A DNA stretch of 64,000 nt from Pseudomonas eucalypticola (GCF_013374995.1 NZ_CP056030.1:1458501-1522500), one strand, 5' to 3'. Counted from the first letter of the stretch, positions 50,290 through 59,511 are shown. The notes: generated from the letters alone by a model not told the origin. A program made the numbers and translations.

Positions 50290-50305
50290 GTAAAGCTTGA
50301 GTAAA
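50290..50305. promoter_or_regulatory. Candidate CpxR site
   Basis: GTAAA-N6-GTAAA (direct repeat, 11 bp period) in the cpxR / Spy-like gap. The enteric CpxR box is GTAAA-N5-GTAAA, so spacing is one longer. It would allow CpxR to induce the Spy-like gene and cpxA. Confidence 0.4.
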
Positions 50306-50347
50306 GAGAGGCAGCTGCCTGCTGAACGCTCCGAGCCATGGGCCGGC

Positions 50348-51025
50348 CTACTCCGCATAGTAGTAGCCACGGCTACGCAGGGCGACGATGCGCGGGCGGC
50401 CGTCGGCATGGGGGCCGATTTTCTTGCGCAGGTTGCTGACGTGCATGTCAAGGCTGCGGTCATACAGGGTCAGCTTGCGGCCCAGGGCGATTTGCGCCAG
50501 TTCCTGTTTGTCCAGCGGTTCGCCCGGCTGGCGCAGCAGCGCTTCGAGCAGGCGGCTTTCGGACACGGTCAGGGTGATGTCATGCTCGTCGATGGTCACC
50601 ACGCCACGCGCCTGGCTGAAGCACAGGTCGCCCAGTTCCAGCTGCCCGCTGGTGGCGGTCGGGTGGCTGCGGCGCAGCACGGCACGCAGCCGCGCTGTCA
50701 GCTCGCGCGGGTCGCAGGGCTTGGCCAGGTAGTCATCGGCGCCCAGCTCCAGGCCCAGGATCCGGTCCAGGGGTTCGCCGCGGGCCGAGAGCATCAGCAC
50801 CGGCAGGTCGGCGTGCTCGTTGCGCAGTTGCTTGAGCAGTTCCAGGCCACTGCCGTCGGGCAGCATGACGTCCAGCACCACGGCGGCAGGGGACAGTTCG
50901 GCCAGGGCCTTGCGGGCGCTGGCGCCGTCGTGGCAGGCACGCACCACGAACCCTTCCTGGCCCAGCCAGCTGCTCAGGAGCTCGCACAGCTCCACATCAT
51001 CATCAATCAGTAACAGATCGCTCAT
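50348..51025 (-). CDS. cpxR: OmpR-family response regulator CpxR
   Basis: Protein of 225 aa: receiver with acidic pair DDD at 8-10, phosphoacceptor Asp52 (VLDVMLPDGSG), Lys at about 102 (LAKPCDP), and a C-terminal winged helix ending TLYDRSLDMHVSNLRKKIG and RSRGYYYAE. CpxR-like by sequence and by pairing with the adjacent CpxA. It starts 7 bp after the upstream 115-aa gene. Confidence 0.9.
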   Translation of the reverse strand: MSDLLLIDDDVELCELLSSWLGQEGFVVRACHDGASARKALAELSPAAVVLDVMLPDGSGLELLKQLRNEHADLPVLMLSARGEPLDRILGLELGADDYLAKPCDPRELTARLRAVLRRSHPTATSGQLELGDLCFSQARGVVTIDEHDITLTVSESRLLEALLRQPGEPLDKQELAQIALGRKLTLYDRSLDMHVSNLRKKIGPHADGRPRIVALRSRGYYYAE

Positions 51026-51032
51026 GAAACTC

Positions 51033-51380
51033 TCAATTCAACCATTGCCGGCGCTGTCTACGCCCGCCGCTGATAAAGATACCGCATAGGGCGGCCAACA
51101 AGGCTACCCCCGCACCTGTCACAAACCATTGCTGCTGTTCCGTCAGCAGGCGTACGCCGGGCGCGGCCTTGGCCTGGGCCTCCTGCAATTGTAGTTTGAG
51201 CCGCTGGTTTTCCTGGCTCAACTCCGCACGCAGGCGTTCACCTTCGTTCAGCCGTTGCTGCCATTCGCTGAGCGGGGCGCTGGTGGTCAGGGGCGAGGGC
51301 GCCGGGCCGTCGTCGGCCTGGGCATCACTGGCGCCCAAAAGCAGCACGACCAACAGCGAGAACAGCAGACTCTGGCGCAT
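51033..51380 (-). CDS. Coiled-coil membrane-anchored protein upstream of cpxR
   Basis: Protein of 115 aa: signal peptide (about 1-22), a helical region rich in Leu/Glu/Gln (EWQQRLNEGERLRAELSQEN) that should form a coiled coil, then a single C-terminal membrane segment (GAGVALLAALCGIFISG) and a basic tail. This resembles the C-terminal half of TIGR04211-type SH3 proteins, but the SH3 domain is absent. It is the first gene of the cpx operon, so a link to envelope stress is likely. No function is known to me. Confidence 0.75.
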   Translation of the reverse strand: MRQSLLFSLLVVLLLGASDAQADDGPAPSPLTTSAPLSEWQQRLNEGERLRAELSQENQRLKLQLQEAQAKAAPGVRLLTEQQQWFVTGAGVALLAALCGIFISGGRRQRRQWLN

Positions 51381-51474
51381 AGTGACTCCTTATTCTGTCG
51401 ATTGTTCGGCAGGTTGTCGGCAGCCACGGGCGAATGATGAGGCAATGGGTTGATGCAAAGGGAGAAATTTGCAG

Positions 51475-51535
51475 TTTGCAGGAGCCGGCGTGCCAGCGGG
51501 CTTGTCGAACCGCGCGCCGGCAACCCCCGCCCCTA
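51475..51535. repeat. REP-like element
   Basis: Begins TTGCAGGAGCCGGCG and ends CGCGCCGGC, arms GCCGGCG / CGCCGGC. Typical Pseudomonas REP position between yciI and the cpx operon. Confidence 0.5.
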
Positions 51536-51549
51536 CACGATGCACACCG

Positions 51550-51849
51550 TTACGGCAGGGTTTGCTTGAACGGCTTGACCAGTACGTCGGCGTACACGCC
51601 AGCTTCCACGAAGGGGTCGGCACCGGCCCATTCCTGCGCGGCGGCCAGGGACTCGAACTCGGCGACGATCAGGCTGCCGGAGAAGCCGGCGGCGCCCGGG
51701 TCGTTGCTGTCTACCGCCGGGTGCGGGCCGGCCAGGACCAGGCGGCCGTCGTCCTTGAGCTTTTCCAGGCGCGCCAGGTGGGCCGGGCGAACGCTCAGGC
51801 GTTTTTCCAGCGAGTCGGGCGTGTCGGTGGCAATGATTGCGTAGAGCAT
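51550..51849 (-). CDS. yciI: YciI family protein
   Basis: Protein of 99 aa with the dimeric ferredoxin-like fold of YciI ([18 protein letters not shown], with [17 protein letters not shown] and [12 protein letters not shown]). The conserved His and Asp pair is present. Function not established. ATG 51849 is the family start, 1 nt after the yciB stop, so the two are coupled. Confidence 0.9.
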   Translation of the reverse strand: MLYAIIATDTPDSLEKRLSVRPAHLARLEKLKDDGRLVLAGPHPAVDSNDPGAAGFSGSLIVAEFESLAAAQEWAGADPFVEAGVYADVLVKPFKQTLP

Positions 51850-51850
51850 G

Positions 51851-52447
51851 TCAGTCCTCGGTCTTCGGGGTAGTGGTATCTGCGTCATGCAGGTGGCGAG
51901 ACAGGTAAATGCCCTGGCCCACCAGGAACAGCAGGGTCATGCCCAGGCTGCCGAACACCTTGAAGTCCACCCAGATGCTCTGGAAGGTGAACGCCACGAA
52001 CAGGTTGGCGGCACCGCTGAACAGGAAAAACACGATCCAGGCGACGTTCAAGCGCGCCCACACAGTATCGGGCAAGGTCAGGGCGTGGCCCATCAGACGC
52101 TTGATCAGCAGGCGGTCACCGATGAAGTGGCTACCGGCGAACGCCAGGGCGAACAGCCAGTTGACCACCGGCGCCTTCCATTTCAGGAACGTCTCGCTAT
52201 GGAAAGCCAGGGTCAGGCTGCCGAACACCAGGCACGCGGCCAGGGTCAGCCACTGGCTCTTCTCCAGCTTGCGCTGGGTGATGAAGAGAATGCCGTACAC
52301 AATGATGGAACTGGCGATCAGCACGCCCGTGGCGCTGAAGATGCCGCCCAGGGTGACCTGTTGGCCGGCGACTTCGACGGTGCGCGGGTCCAGCTTGTAG
52401 ACGATGAAAAACAGGAAAAGCGGGATGAAATCGATGAATTGTTTCAC
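51851..52447 (-). CDS. yciB: Septation protein A homologue YciB/IspZ
   Basis: Inner-membrane protein of 198 aa with five to six segments, needed for normal septation and envelope synthesis in relatives. It begins [18 protein letters not shown], matching the family start, so I take GTG 52447; an in-frame TTG at 52486 adds an unrelated N-terminus. [15 protein letters not shown] is a conserved segment. Confidence 0.92.
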   Translation of the reverse strand: MKQFIDFIPLFLFFIVYKLDPRTVEVAGQQVTLGGIFSATGVLIASSIIVYGILFITQRKLEKSQWLTLAACLVFGSLTLAFHSETFLKWKAPVVNWLFALAFAGSHFIGDRLLIKRLMGHALTLPDTVWARLNVAWIVFFLFSGAANLFVAFTFQSIWVDFKVFGSLGMTLLFLVGQGIYLSRHLHDADTTTPKTED

Positions 52448-52514
52448 AGTGGCAGCCAGAAGCAGGATGTGACGGCATAATAACAAACATCAAAGACAGC
52501 GAAAGCGCCACCTC

Positions 52515-53375
52515 ATGAATGTTGACCTGCACTGCCACAGCACCGCCTCCGACGGCTCACTCTCGCCGACGGACCTGGCTGCGCGCGCCCACGCCAATGG
52601 TGTGCGGGTACTGGCCCTGACCGACCACGACACCCTCGAAGGCCTGCCCGAAGCCCGGGAAGCCACGCGGGCGCTGGGCATGCAGTGGGTCAGCGGCGTG
52701 GAAATGTCCTGCACCTGGGGCGGCGCCACCATCCACGTGCTGGGCTACGGTTTCCCCCTGGACGCGCCGCCGTTGGTCGCCGCGGTCGAGGCGTTGCACC
52801 ATGGCCGCTGGCTGCGGGCCGAGGAAATCAGCCGACGACTGGCGCTCAAGGGCATGCCCGGCGCCCTGGAAGGCGCCCGCGCCATCCAGCAGGAGCTGGG
52901 TGACAGCGGCAACGCCCCGGCGCGCCCGCATTTCGCCGAGTACCTGGTGCGCCAGAATCACGTGCGTGACCGTGCCGAGGCCTTTCGCAAGTGGCTGGGT
53001 GCCGGCAAGCTGGGCGACGTCAAGCAGCACTGGCCGACCCTGGAAGACACCGTCGCCACCCTGCGCGCCGCCGGGGCGTGGGTAAGCCTGGCGCACCCGC
53101 TGCAGTACGATTTCACCCGCAGCAAGCGCCGCAAGCTGATTGCCGACTATATTCAAGCCGGGGGCCAGGCCCTGGAGGTGGTCAACGGCATGCAGCCGGC
53201 CGAGCAGGTCGGCACCTTGTCGATCCTGGCGCGCGAATTCGGTCTGCTGGCCAGTGCCGGCAGTGATTTCCATGGTCCAGGGGCCTGGTCCGAGATCGGT
53301 ATCTACCGACCGGTGCCGGAGGATCTGCCACTTCTGTCGGGCCGGTTCAAACATGAGCAGCCACTCGTCGTCTGA
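52515..53375 (+). CDS. rnm: PHP-domain 5'-3' exonuclease / RNase AM
   Basis: Protein of 286 aa. DLHCHSTASDG at 4-14 and LTDHDTLEG near 36-44 are the metal-binding PHP motifs; RPHFAEYLV, LAHPLQYD and AGSDFHGPG complete the site. Relative of E. coli YciV (RNase AM), which trims 5' ends of rRNAs and acts on 3',5'-bisphosphonucleosides. Divergent from yciB. Starts the run yciO-scpA-scpB. Confidence 0.92.
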   Translation: MNVDLHCHSTASDGSLSPTDLAARAHANGVRVLALTDHDTLEGLPEAREATRALGMQWVSGVEMSCTWGGATIHVLGYGFPLDAPPLVAAVEALHHGRWLRAEEISRRLALKGMPGALEGARAIQQELGDSGNAPARPHFAEYLVRQNHVRDRAEAFRKWLGAGKLGDVKQHWPTLEDTVATLRAAGAWVSLAHPLQYDFTRSKRRKLIADYIQAGGQALEVVNGMQPAEQVGTLSILAREFGLLASAGSDFHGPGAWSEIGIYRPVPEDLPLLSGRFKHEQPLVV

Positions 53376-53391
53376 CCAACAGGTAGAGAAC

Positions 53392-54021
53392 GTGAGTCAA
53401 TTTTTCCAGATTCATCCGGACAATCCCCAGGCGCGCCTGATCAAGCAGGCCGTGGAGATCATCCGCAAGGGCGGGGTAGTGATCTATCCTACCGATTCGT
53501 CCTACGCCATCGGCTGCCAGATCGGTGACAAGGGCGCCATCGAGCGCGTGCGTCGCCTGCGCAAGCTCGACGACAAGCACAATTTCACCCTGATCTGCCG
53601 CGACCTGTCGCAGCTGGGGCTGTTCGCCAAGATCGACACCGGCGCGTTCCGCCTGCTCAAGGCGCATGTCCCGGGGCCGTACACCTTCATCCTCAACGCC
53701 ACCCGCGAGGTGCCGCGCCTGTTGTTGCACGACAAGCGCCGCACCATCGGCCTGCGGGTGCCGGACCACCCCATTTCCCACGCGCTGCTGGAAGAACTGG
53801 GCGAGCCGCTGATGAGCGTCAGCCTGATCATGCCCGGCGAGACGCTGCCCATGACCGACCCCTACGAAATGCGCCAGTTGCTGGAGCATCAGGTGGACCT
53901 GATCATCGACGGCGGTTTCGGTGGTGTTTCGGCTTCCACGGTGATCAACCTGGCCGAGGGCGAGCCCCAGGTCGTGCGCGTGGGCTGCGGCGACCCGGCG
54001 CCTTTCATGGCCGAGGCGTGA
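53392..54021 (+). CDS. yciO: YciO, Sua5/YrdC family
   Basis: Protein of 209 aa with the Sua5/YrdC fold (VIYPTDSSYAIGCQIGDKGAI and LKAHVPGPYTFILNAT). YciO lacks the full tRNA t6A activity of YrdC; role unclear. GTG 53392 is chosen because MSQFFQIHPDNPQARL matches the family start and AGGTAGAG lies before it. Its end overlaps scpA by 4 bp. Confidence 0.92.
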   Translation: MSQFFQIHPDNPQARLIKQAVEIIRKGGVVIYPTDSSYAIGCQIGDKGAIERVRRLRKLDDKHNFTLICRDLSQLGLFAKIDTGAFRLLKAHVPGPYTFILNATREVPRLLLHDKRRTIGLRVPDHPISHALLEELGEPLMSVSLIMPGETLPMTDPYEMRQLLEHQVDLIIDGGFGGVSASTVINLAEGEPQVVRVGCGDPAPFMAEA

Positions 54022-54845
54022 CCGGCGTGACCGTGGCCGAGCCCACCCCCGAGGTCGAACAACCGCGAGCGCCCGAGCAACTGGCGTTGGTCTACGGGCA
54101 GTCCTACACGGAAATGCCGCTGGACCTGTACATTCCACCGGATGCCCTGGAAGTCTTCCTGGAAGCCTTCGAGGGGCCGCTGGACCTGTTGCTGTACCTG
54201 ATCCGCAAGCAGAACATCGATATCCTCGACATTCCCGTGGCTGAGATTACCCGCCAGTACATGGGCTACGTCGAGCTGATGAAGACCGTGCGCCTGGAGC
54301 TGGCCGCCGAATACCTGGTGATGGCGGCCATGCTCGCCGAGATCAAGTCGCGCATGTTGCTGCCGCGTTCGGCCGAGGCCGAACAGGAAGAGGACGACCC
54401 GCGCGCCGAACTGATTCGCCGGCTGCAGGAATACGAGCGTTTCAAGGCCGCCGCCGAAGGCCTGGATGGCCTCAAACGCCTGGGCCGCGATATCTACGTG
54501 CCGCAACTGGACGCGCCCCAGGCCAAGGTGCGCAAGCTGATGCCCGACGTGGCGCTGGAAGAAGTGTTGATGGCCATGGCCGAGGTGATGCGCCGCGGCG
54601 ACCTGTTCGAAAGCCACCAGGTCAGCCGAGAGGCGCTGTCTACCCGCGAGCGCATGAGTGAGGTGCTGGAGCGCCTCAAGGGCGGCGGCTTCGTGCCGTT
54701 CGTCGAACTGTTCACCGCCGAGGAGGGCAAGCTGGGGGTGGTCGTCACCTTCATGGCCATCCTTGAACTGGTGAAGGAATCCCTGGTGGAGCTGGTGCAG
54801 AATGAGCCTTTCGCGGCCATTCATGTGCGGGCCCGCGCCGACTAG
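54018..54845 (+). CDS. scpA: Segregation and condensation protein A
   Basis: Kleisin of 275 aa that joins SMC heads with ScpB. The N-terminal helical domain carries FEGPLDLLLYLIRKQNIDIL and ITRQYMGYVELM; the C-terminal winged helix (FVELFTAEEGKLGVVVTFMA...) binds the SMC cap. Starts with GTG 54018 overlapping the yciO stop. Confidence 0.94.
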   Translation: MTGVTVAEPTPEVEQPRAPEQLALVYGQSYTEMPLDLYIPPDALEVFLEAFEGPLDLLLYLIRKQNIDILDIPVAEITRQYMGYVELMKTVRLELAAEYLVMAAMLAEIKSRMLLPRSAEAEQEEDDPRAELIRRLQEYERFKAAAEGLDGLKRLGRDIYVPQLDAPQAKVRKLMPDVALEEVLMAMAEVMRRGDLFESHQVSREALSTRERMSEVLERLKGGGFVPFVELFTAEEGKLGVVVTFMAILELVKESLVELVQNEPFAAIHVRARAD

Positions 54846-54877
54846 CTTTGTGCCCCGCTGCCCTCATGAGTCGATAG

Positions 54878-55657
54878 ATGAACCTGACCGAACCCCGCGA
54901 CCTGGCCTCGTTGCTCGAAGCCTTCCTGCTCGCCTCGGGCAAGCCCCAGTCCCTGGAGCGCCTGTACGAGCTCTTCGAAGAAGCCGAGCGGCCGGAACCT
55001 GCGGTCTTCAAGAAAGCCCTGGAGCTGCTACGCAAGTCCTGCGACAGCCGTTCATTCGAGCTGGTGGAGGTGGCGTCTGGCTACCGTTTGCAGATCCGCG
55101 AGAAATTCGCGCCCTGGGTGGGCCGGCTGTGGGAAGAGCGGCCCCAGCGTTACTCGCGCGCCTTGCTGGAAACCCTGGCGTTGATCGCCTACCGCCAGCC
55201 CATCACCCGTGGCGAGATCGAAGACGTGCGCGGCGTGGCGGTGAACAGCAACATCACCAAGACCCTGCTGGAGCGCGAGTGGATTCGCGTGGTCGGTTAC
55301 CGCGAAGTGCCGGGCCGGCCGGCGATGTTCGCCACCACCAAGGCCTTCCTCGACCATTTCAACCTGAAGAACCTGGACAGCCTGCCACCGCTGGCCGAAC
55401 TGCGCGAGATCGAGCCAGAGCCGGTGGTCGAGGACCTGGACGACGCGCCGGTGCCCGCGCACCTGCAGGCCCTGGCCGACGCCAGCGCTCCGGCGGGCGA
55501 GGACGAGGCGCCGAAGGAGGAAACCAGCTTCCATACCCTGCTGGCCGAACTGGACACCATGGAGCAAGGTCTCAAGACAGACTTCGACGATCTGCTCCTC
55601 GACACGCCGCTGGACGAGGAAGGGGAGGACGAAGCCCCCGACCGCCACCACGAGTGA
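54878..55657 (+). CDS. scpB: Segregation and condensation protein B
   Basis: Protein of 259 aa with two winged-helix domains (LLEAFLLASGKPQSLERL; ALIAYRQPITRGEIEDVRGV; the RPAMFATTKAFLDHF end of the fold). The acidic C-terminal tail of about 70 aa (DLDDAPVPAH, then many Glu/Asp) is longer than in Gram-positive homologues. Works with ScpA and SMC in chromosome folding. Confidence 0.94.
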   Translation: MNLTEPRDLASLLEAFLLASGKPQSLERLYELFEEAERPEPAVFKKALELLRKSCDSRSFELVEVASGYRLQIREKFAPWVGRLWEERPQRYSRALLETLALIAYRQPITRGEIEDVRGVAVNSNITKTLLEREWIRVVGYREVPGRPAMFATTKAFLDHFNLKNLDSLPPLAELREIEPEPVVEDLDDAPVPAHLQALADASAPAGEDEAPKEETSFHTLLAELDTMEQGLKTDFDDLLLDTPLDEEGEDEAPDRHHE

Positions 55658-55663
55658 GGCCCC

Positions 55664-55852
55664 ATGAGCAGCAAGGATCCGTGTATCGGTGTGTGCAAGT
55701 TCGATGACGATGTGTGCGTCGGTTGCGGGCGCAGCAAGCGCGAGATCAAGGGCTGGAAGAAGATGGACAAGGGCGAGCGGCGCCAGGTGCTGGCCGAATC
55801 GCACCTGCGCCTGCTGGCACTGGCGGCCACCGGCCGACGGAAAAAGAAGTGA
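55664..55852 (+). CDS. DUF1289 protein
   Basis: Protein of 62 aa. Four cysteines in DPCIGVCKFDDDVCVGCGR at 6-24 form a likely metal or Fe-S site, followed by WKKMDKGERRQVL and a basic tail. Typical small DUF1289 member. GAGG precedes ATG 55664, 6 bp after the scpB stop. Confidence 0.9.
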   Translation: MSSKDPCIGVCKFDDDVCVGCGRSKREIKGWKKMDKGERRQVLAESHLRLLALAATGRRKKK

Positions 55853-55963
55853 CCGGGAAAATATCTACTAGTCTCAGGTGCGCAACGGCGCGCATGGGCG
55901 TATGATTCGCGACCCTTCGGGCGACATGAACGCCCCACATCACACACCGGGAGGTGCTAAACG

Positions 55964-57154
55964 ATGACTGAACACGACAAGCCAGAGGTCCAGGAAATGG
56001 GCCCCGCCGGCGAAAAACTGCAGAAAGTACTGGCCCGCATCGGCGTGGGTTCGCGCCGCGACGTGGAAGCCTGGATCGGCGAAGGCCGCATCAAGGTCAA
56101 TGGCGTCAACGCCACCCTCGGCCAGCGCGTCGACCTGCACGACGCCATCAGCGTCGACGGCAAGGTGATCAAGCGCGAAGAAGCCTCGGAAACCGTGCGC
56201 CGCGTGATCATCTACAACAAGCCGGATGGCGAGATCTGCACCCGCGACGACCCGGAAGGCCGCCCGACCGTATTCGACCGCCTGCCGCGCCCGCGCGAAG
56301 GCCGCTGGATCAACATCGGCCGCCTGGACATCAACACCACCGGGCTGTTGATGTTCACCACCGACGGTGAGCTGGCCAACCGCCTGATGCACCCGTCCTA
56401 CGAGATGGACCGCGAGTACGCCGTGCGCGTGCGCGGTGAAGTCGACGATGACATGCTGCTGCGCCTCAAGAACGGCGTGATCCTGGAAGACGGCCCGGCG
56501 CGTTTCACCGACATCCAGATGGCCCCGGGTGGCGAAGGCTTCAACCATTGGTACCACTGCGTGGTGATGGAAGGCCGCAACCGTGAAGTCCGTCGCCTGT
56601 GGGAATCCCAGGGCCTGGTGGTCAGCCGCCTGAAGCGCGTGCGTTTTGGTCCGGTGTTCCTCAACTCCGACCTGCCCATGGGCCGCTGGCGCGAACTGAG
56701 CCAGCACGAAGTGGACGTGCTCAGCGCCGAAGTCGGCCTGACCGCGGTGGCCATGCCGGCCATGAACGCCAAGAGCAAGGACAAGATGGAGCGCCTGCAG
56801 CGCAAGTCCTCGCGCCCGCTGGGCCGTGGCGAACGCGTGCGCACCCTGCGCCCGGCCCACGACGGTGCCCCGGCCGCCGCCGAGCGTCCGGCCCGTGCCC
56901 CGCGCGTGGAAGAAGGCGAGCGTCCGGCGCGCAAGCCTCGTGGCGATGCCCCGGCGCCGCGCCGCGGTGAAGCCCCGGCGCGCAAGGACGGCCGTGGTTC
57001 GGCCGTGGCCGAGCGCCCAAGCGACATGAACAAGCGGCCGGCCAAGCCAGGTGCCCAGCGCCCCGGCCTGAAACTGTCGGACGACAGCAAGCGCCGTGGC
57101 CCTGCCGCGGACAAGCGTGCGCCGGTGACCCGTCGCAAGCCCAAGCCTGAGTAA
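55964..57154 (+). CDS. rluB: 23S rRNA pseudouridine(2605) synthase RluB
   Basis: Protein of 396 aa. S4 RNA-binding domain at 18-75 (LQKVLARIGVGSRRDVE), catalytic domain with Asp122 in GRLDINTTGLL, and a conserved MEGRNREVRRLWES segment. Beyond residue 265 is a long, disordered, Arg/Lys/Ala/Pro-rich tail (about 130 aa) with repeated ERPAR-type units, a common add-on in Pseudomonas that should bind RNA. Confidence 0.95.
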   Translation: MTEHDKPEVQEMGPAGEKLQKVLARIGVGSRRDVEAWIGEGRIKVNGVNATLGQRVDLHDAISVDGKVIKREEASETVRRVIIYNKPDGEICTRDDPEGRPTVFDRLPRPREGRWINIGRLDINTTGLLMFTTDGELANRLMHPSYEMDREYAVRVRGEVDDDMLLRLKNGVILEDGPARFTDIQMAPGGEGFNHWYHCVVMEGRNREVRRLWESQGLVVSRLKRVRFGPVFLNSDLPMGRWRELSQHEVDVLSAEVGLTAVAMPAMNAKSKDKMERLQRKSSRPLGRGERVRTLRPAHDGAPAAAERPARAPRVEEGERPARKPRGDAPAPRRGEAPARKDGRGSAVAERPSDMNKRPAKPGAQRPGLKLSDDSKRRGPAADKRAPVTRRKPKPE

Positions 57155-57172
57155 CCCGTACGCTTGAAACGC

Positions 57173-57199
57173 AAACGCCAGCCTCCGGGCTGGCGTTTT
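57173..57199 (+). terminator. Rho-independent terminator after rluB
   Basis: AACGCCAGCC / GGCTGGCGTT stem with a TCCG loop, ending in TTTT. It closes the rluB transcript. Confidence 0.9.
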
Positions 57200-57233
57200 G
57201 CATTCTGCTGGGTGGAAAACTTGCGTTGCAGGG

Positions 57234-57251
57234 TGTAAATATATCTTTACG
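57234..57251. promoter_or_regulatory. Candidate PhhR/TyrR box upstream of aroP
   Basis: TGTAAA-N6-TTTACG, one mismatch to TGTAAA-N6-TTTACA. It lies 308 bp before the permease start. A half-site (TGTAAA, 57344-57349) follows. The 57155-57558 interval holds no gene, only the rluB terminator and these sites. Confidence 0.55.
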
Positions 57252-57558
57252 ATCGACGCCGCTGTTAATAGCTCGCCAGTGGGCAAGCTTCCACAGGTTT
57301 TGCGGGGCCTTGGCAAGATTGAAGCTGTCCGTCAGGGTCGCGATGTAAAGAAATATTGCCAGGCATGCACTAAATTGTAACATTCATCGGCTTTTTGCCC
57401 TCTTGTCAGCGGTTCCCCCTCGCGCTCCCATGCACGGCGTGTACAATGCGCGCCCTTTACTGTGGCAGCCTGCCGTTACCGCGCGCATTTCTGCCGTTCC
57501 GCCAAAAGTGGAGCGGGCCCGTTTCGTCACAGATAAAAACAACCAGGTGACCAACTTC

Positions 57559-58959
57559 ATGAGTGCACAGAACTCATCCGGCCAGCTAAAGCGCGGCCTG
57601 AAAAATCGACACATCCAATTGATCGCCCTGGGCGGCGCCATCGGCACGGGGCTGTTCCTCGGCTCGGCCGGCGTGCTCAAGTCCGCCGGGCCATCGATGA
57701 TCCTCGGCTATGCCATCTGCGGTTTCATTGCCTTCATGATCATGCGCCAGCTGGGCGAAATGATCGTGGAAGAGCCAGTGGCCGGTTCCTTCAGCCACTT
57801 TGCCCACCAGTACTGGGGCGGCTTCGCAGGCTTTCTGTCGGGCTGGAACTGCTGGGTGCTGTACATCCTGGTGGGCATGTCCGAACTCACCGCGGTGGGC
57901 AAGTACGTCCATTACTGGTGGCCCGACGTGCCCACCTGGGTCTCGGCGGCCGTCTTCTTCGTGATGATCAACGCCATCAACCTGGCCAACGTGAAGGTCT
58001 TCGGCGAAGCCGAGTTCTGGTTCGCCATCATCAAGGTGCTGGCCATCGTCGGCATGATCGCCCTGGGCAGCTACCTGCTGGTCAGCGGCCATGGCGGCCC
58101 GCAGGCGTCGGTCAGCAACCTGTGGGACCACGGCGGCTTTTTCCCCAATGGAGTGAAGGGCCTGGTCATGGCCCTGGCGATCATCATGTTCTCCTTCGGC
58201 GGCCTGGAAATGCTCGGTTTCACCGCTGCCGAAGCCGACCAGCCCAAGACCGTAATCCCCAAGGCGATCAATCAGGTGATCTACCGCATCCTGATTTTCT
58301 ACATCGGCGCGCTGGTCGTGCTGCTGTCGCTGACCCCATGGGACGGCCTGTTGCAGACCCTCGACAGCGCCGGCGATGCCTACAGCGGTAGCCCCTTCGT
58401 GCAAGTGTTCTCGATGCTGGGCAGCAACACCGCGGCGCACATTCTCAATTTCGTGGTACTGACCGCGGCGCTGTCGGTGTACAACAGCGGTACCTACTGC
58501 AACAGCCGCATGCTGCTGGGCATGGCCGAACAGGGCGACGCCCCGGCAGCCCTGGCCAAGGTGGACAAGCGCGGGGTGCCGGTGCGGGCCATCCTGGTGT
58601 CGGCGGCGGTGACGCTGGTGGCGGTGGTGCTGAACTACCTGATGCCCCATGACGCCCTGGAATTGCTGATGTCGCTGGTGGTGGCCACCCTGGTCATCAA
58701 CTGGGCGATGATCAGCTTCTCCCACCTCAAGTTCCGCCAGCACCAGGTGCGCAATGGCCGCGTGTCGTCGTTCCGGTCGCTGTGGTACCCGTGGGGCAAT
58801 TACCTCTGCCTGGCGTTCGTGGTGTTCATCCTCGGCATCATGTTGATGATCCCTGGCATCAACGTCTCGGTGTACGCCATTCCGGTGTGGGTGGTGGGCA
58901 TGTACCTGGCCTACCTGGCCCGTAACCGCCGCGCTGCCCTGACCCTGCAAAAGGGTTGA
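57559..58959 (+). CDS. aroP: Aromatic amino acid permease, AroP type
   Basis: APC-superfamily permease of 466 aa with 12 membrane segments. LKNRHIQLIALGGAIGTGLFLGSAGVL is replaced here only in detail from AroP of E. coli; GEMIVEEPVAGSFSHFA and WNCWVLYILVGMSELTAVGKY follow the AroP pattern, as does NLANVKVFGEAEFWFAIIKV. Imports Phe, Tyr or Trp by proton symport. The PhhR-type box upstream and the phh genes 2.4 kb away agree. ATG 57559 gives the family N-terminus; the frame extends upstream without support. Confidence 0.88.
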   Translation: MSAQNSSGQLKRGLKNRHIQLIALGGAIGTGLFLGSAGVLKSAGPSMILGYAICGFIAFMIMRQLGEMIVEEPVAGSFSHFAHQYWGGFAGFLSGWNCWVLYILVGMSELTAVGKYVHYWWPDVPTWVSAAVFFVMINAINLANVKVFGEAEFWFAIIKVLAIVGMIALGSYLLVSGHGGPQASVSNLWDHGGFFPNGVKGLVMALAIIMFSFGGLEMLGFTAAEADQPKTVIPKAINQVIYRILIFYIGALVVLLSLTPWDGLLQTLDSAGDAYSGSPFVQVFSMLGSNTAAHILNFVVLTAALSVYNSGTYCNSRMLLGMAEQGDAPAALAKVDKRGVPVRAILVSAAVTLVAVVLNYLMPHDALELLMSLVVATLVINWAMISFSHLKFRQHQVRNGRVSSFRSLWYPWGNYLCLAFVVFILGIMLMIPGINVSVYAIPVWVVGMYLAYLARNRRAALTLQKG

Positions 58960-58975
58960 TCGGCACTCTTGCCGC

Positions 58976-59027
58976 GTAGCAGCGGACCTGGCCGCGTCGA
59001 GTGTGACGCGGACAGGTTCGCTGGTAC
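58976..59027. repeat. Short repeat, family A (inverted pair, copy 3)
   Basis: A 23 bp unit at 58976-58998 and a diverged inverted unit at 59005-59027, six bp apart, so the RNA can fold into a hairpin just after aroP. Shared with 5800-5822 and 48303-48325. Confidence 0.65.
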
Positions 59028-59097
59028 GCGGCGCTGTTTTGACGGCAGCTTGCCTCAGCTGCTACCGTCCTCGCTTTTCCTCTCTTGAATCATGCCC

Positions 59098-59511
59098 ATG
59101 CTGGAAATCTCCAATAACGTCCATCTGCCCGATGCCGAGATCGAGCTGAGCGCCATTCGCGCCCAAGGCGCTGGCGGGCAGAACGTCAACAAGGTGTCCA
59201 GCGCGGTGCACCTGCGCTTCGATATCAACGCCTCGTCATTGCCACCGTTCTACAAGGAACGCCTGCTGGCGCTGCGTGACAGCCGTATCACCAGTGATGG
59301 CGTGATCGTCATCAAGGCTCAGCAATACCGCACTCAGGAACAGAACCGCGCCGACGCCCTGGAGCGCCTGCGGGAACTGATCGTCAATGCCGCGAAGGTG
59401 GAGAAGAAGCGTCGGCCCACCAAGCCGACCCTGGGGTCCAGGACTCGTCGGCTGGAAGGCAAGACCAAGCGCGGTGCCATCAAGGCCGGCCGCGGCAAGG
59501 TCGACTTTTAA
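59098..59511 (+). CDS. arfB: Alternative ribosome-rescue factor ArfB
   Basis: Protein of 137 aa that releases stalled ribosomes lacking a stop codon. GGQ at 26-28 ([20 protein letters not shown]) hydrolyses peptidyl-tRNA; the basic C-terminal tail (KKRRPTKPT...[13 protein letters not shown]) inserts in the empty mRNA channel. ATG 59098 is the family-like start; ATG 59092 is in frame. Its end overlaps the MFS gene by 4 bp. Confidence 0.93.
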   Translation: MLEISNNVHLPDAEIELSAIRAQGAGGQNVNKVSSAVHLRFDINASSLPPFYKERLLALRDSRITSDGVIVIKAQQYRTQEQNRADALERLRELIVNAAKVEKKRRPTKPTLGSRTRRLEGKTKRGAIKAGRGKVDF

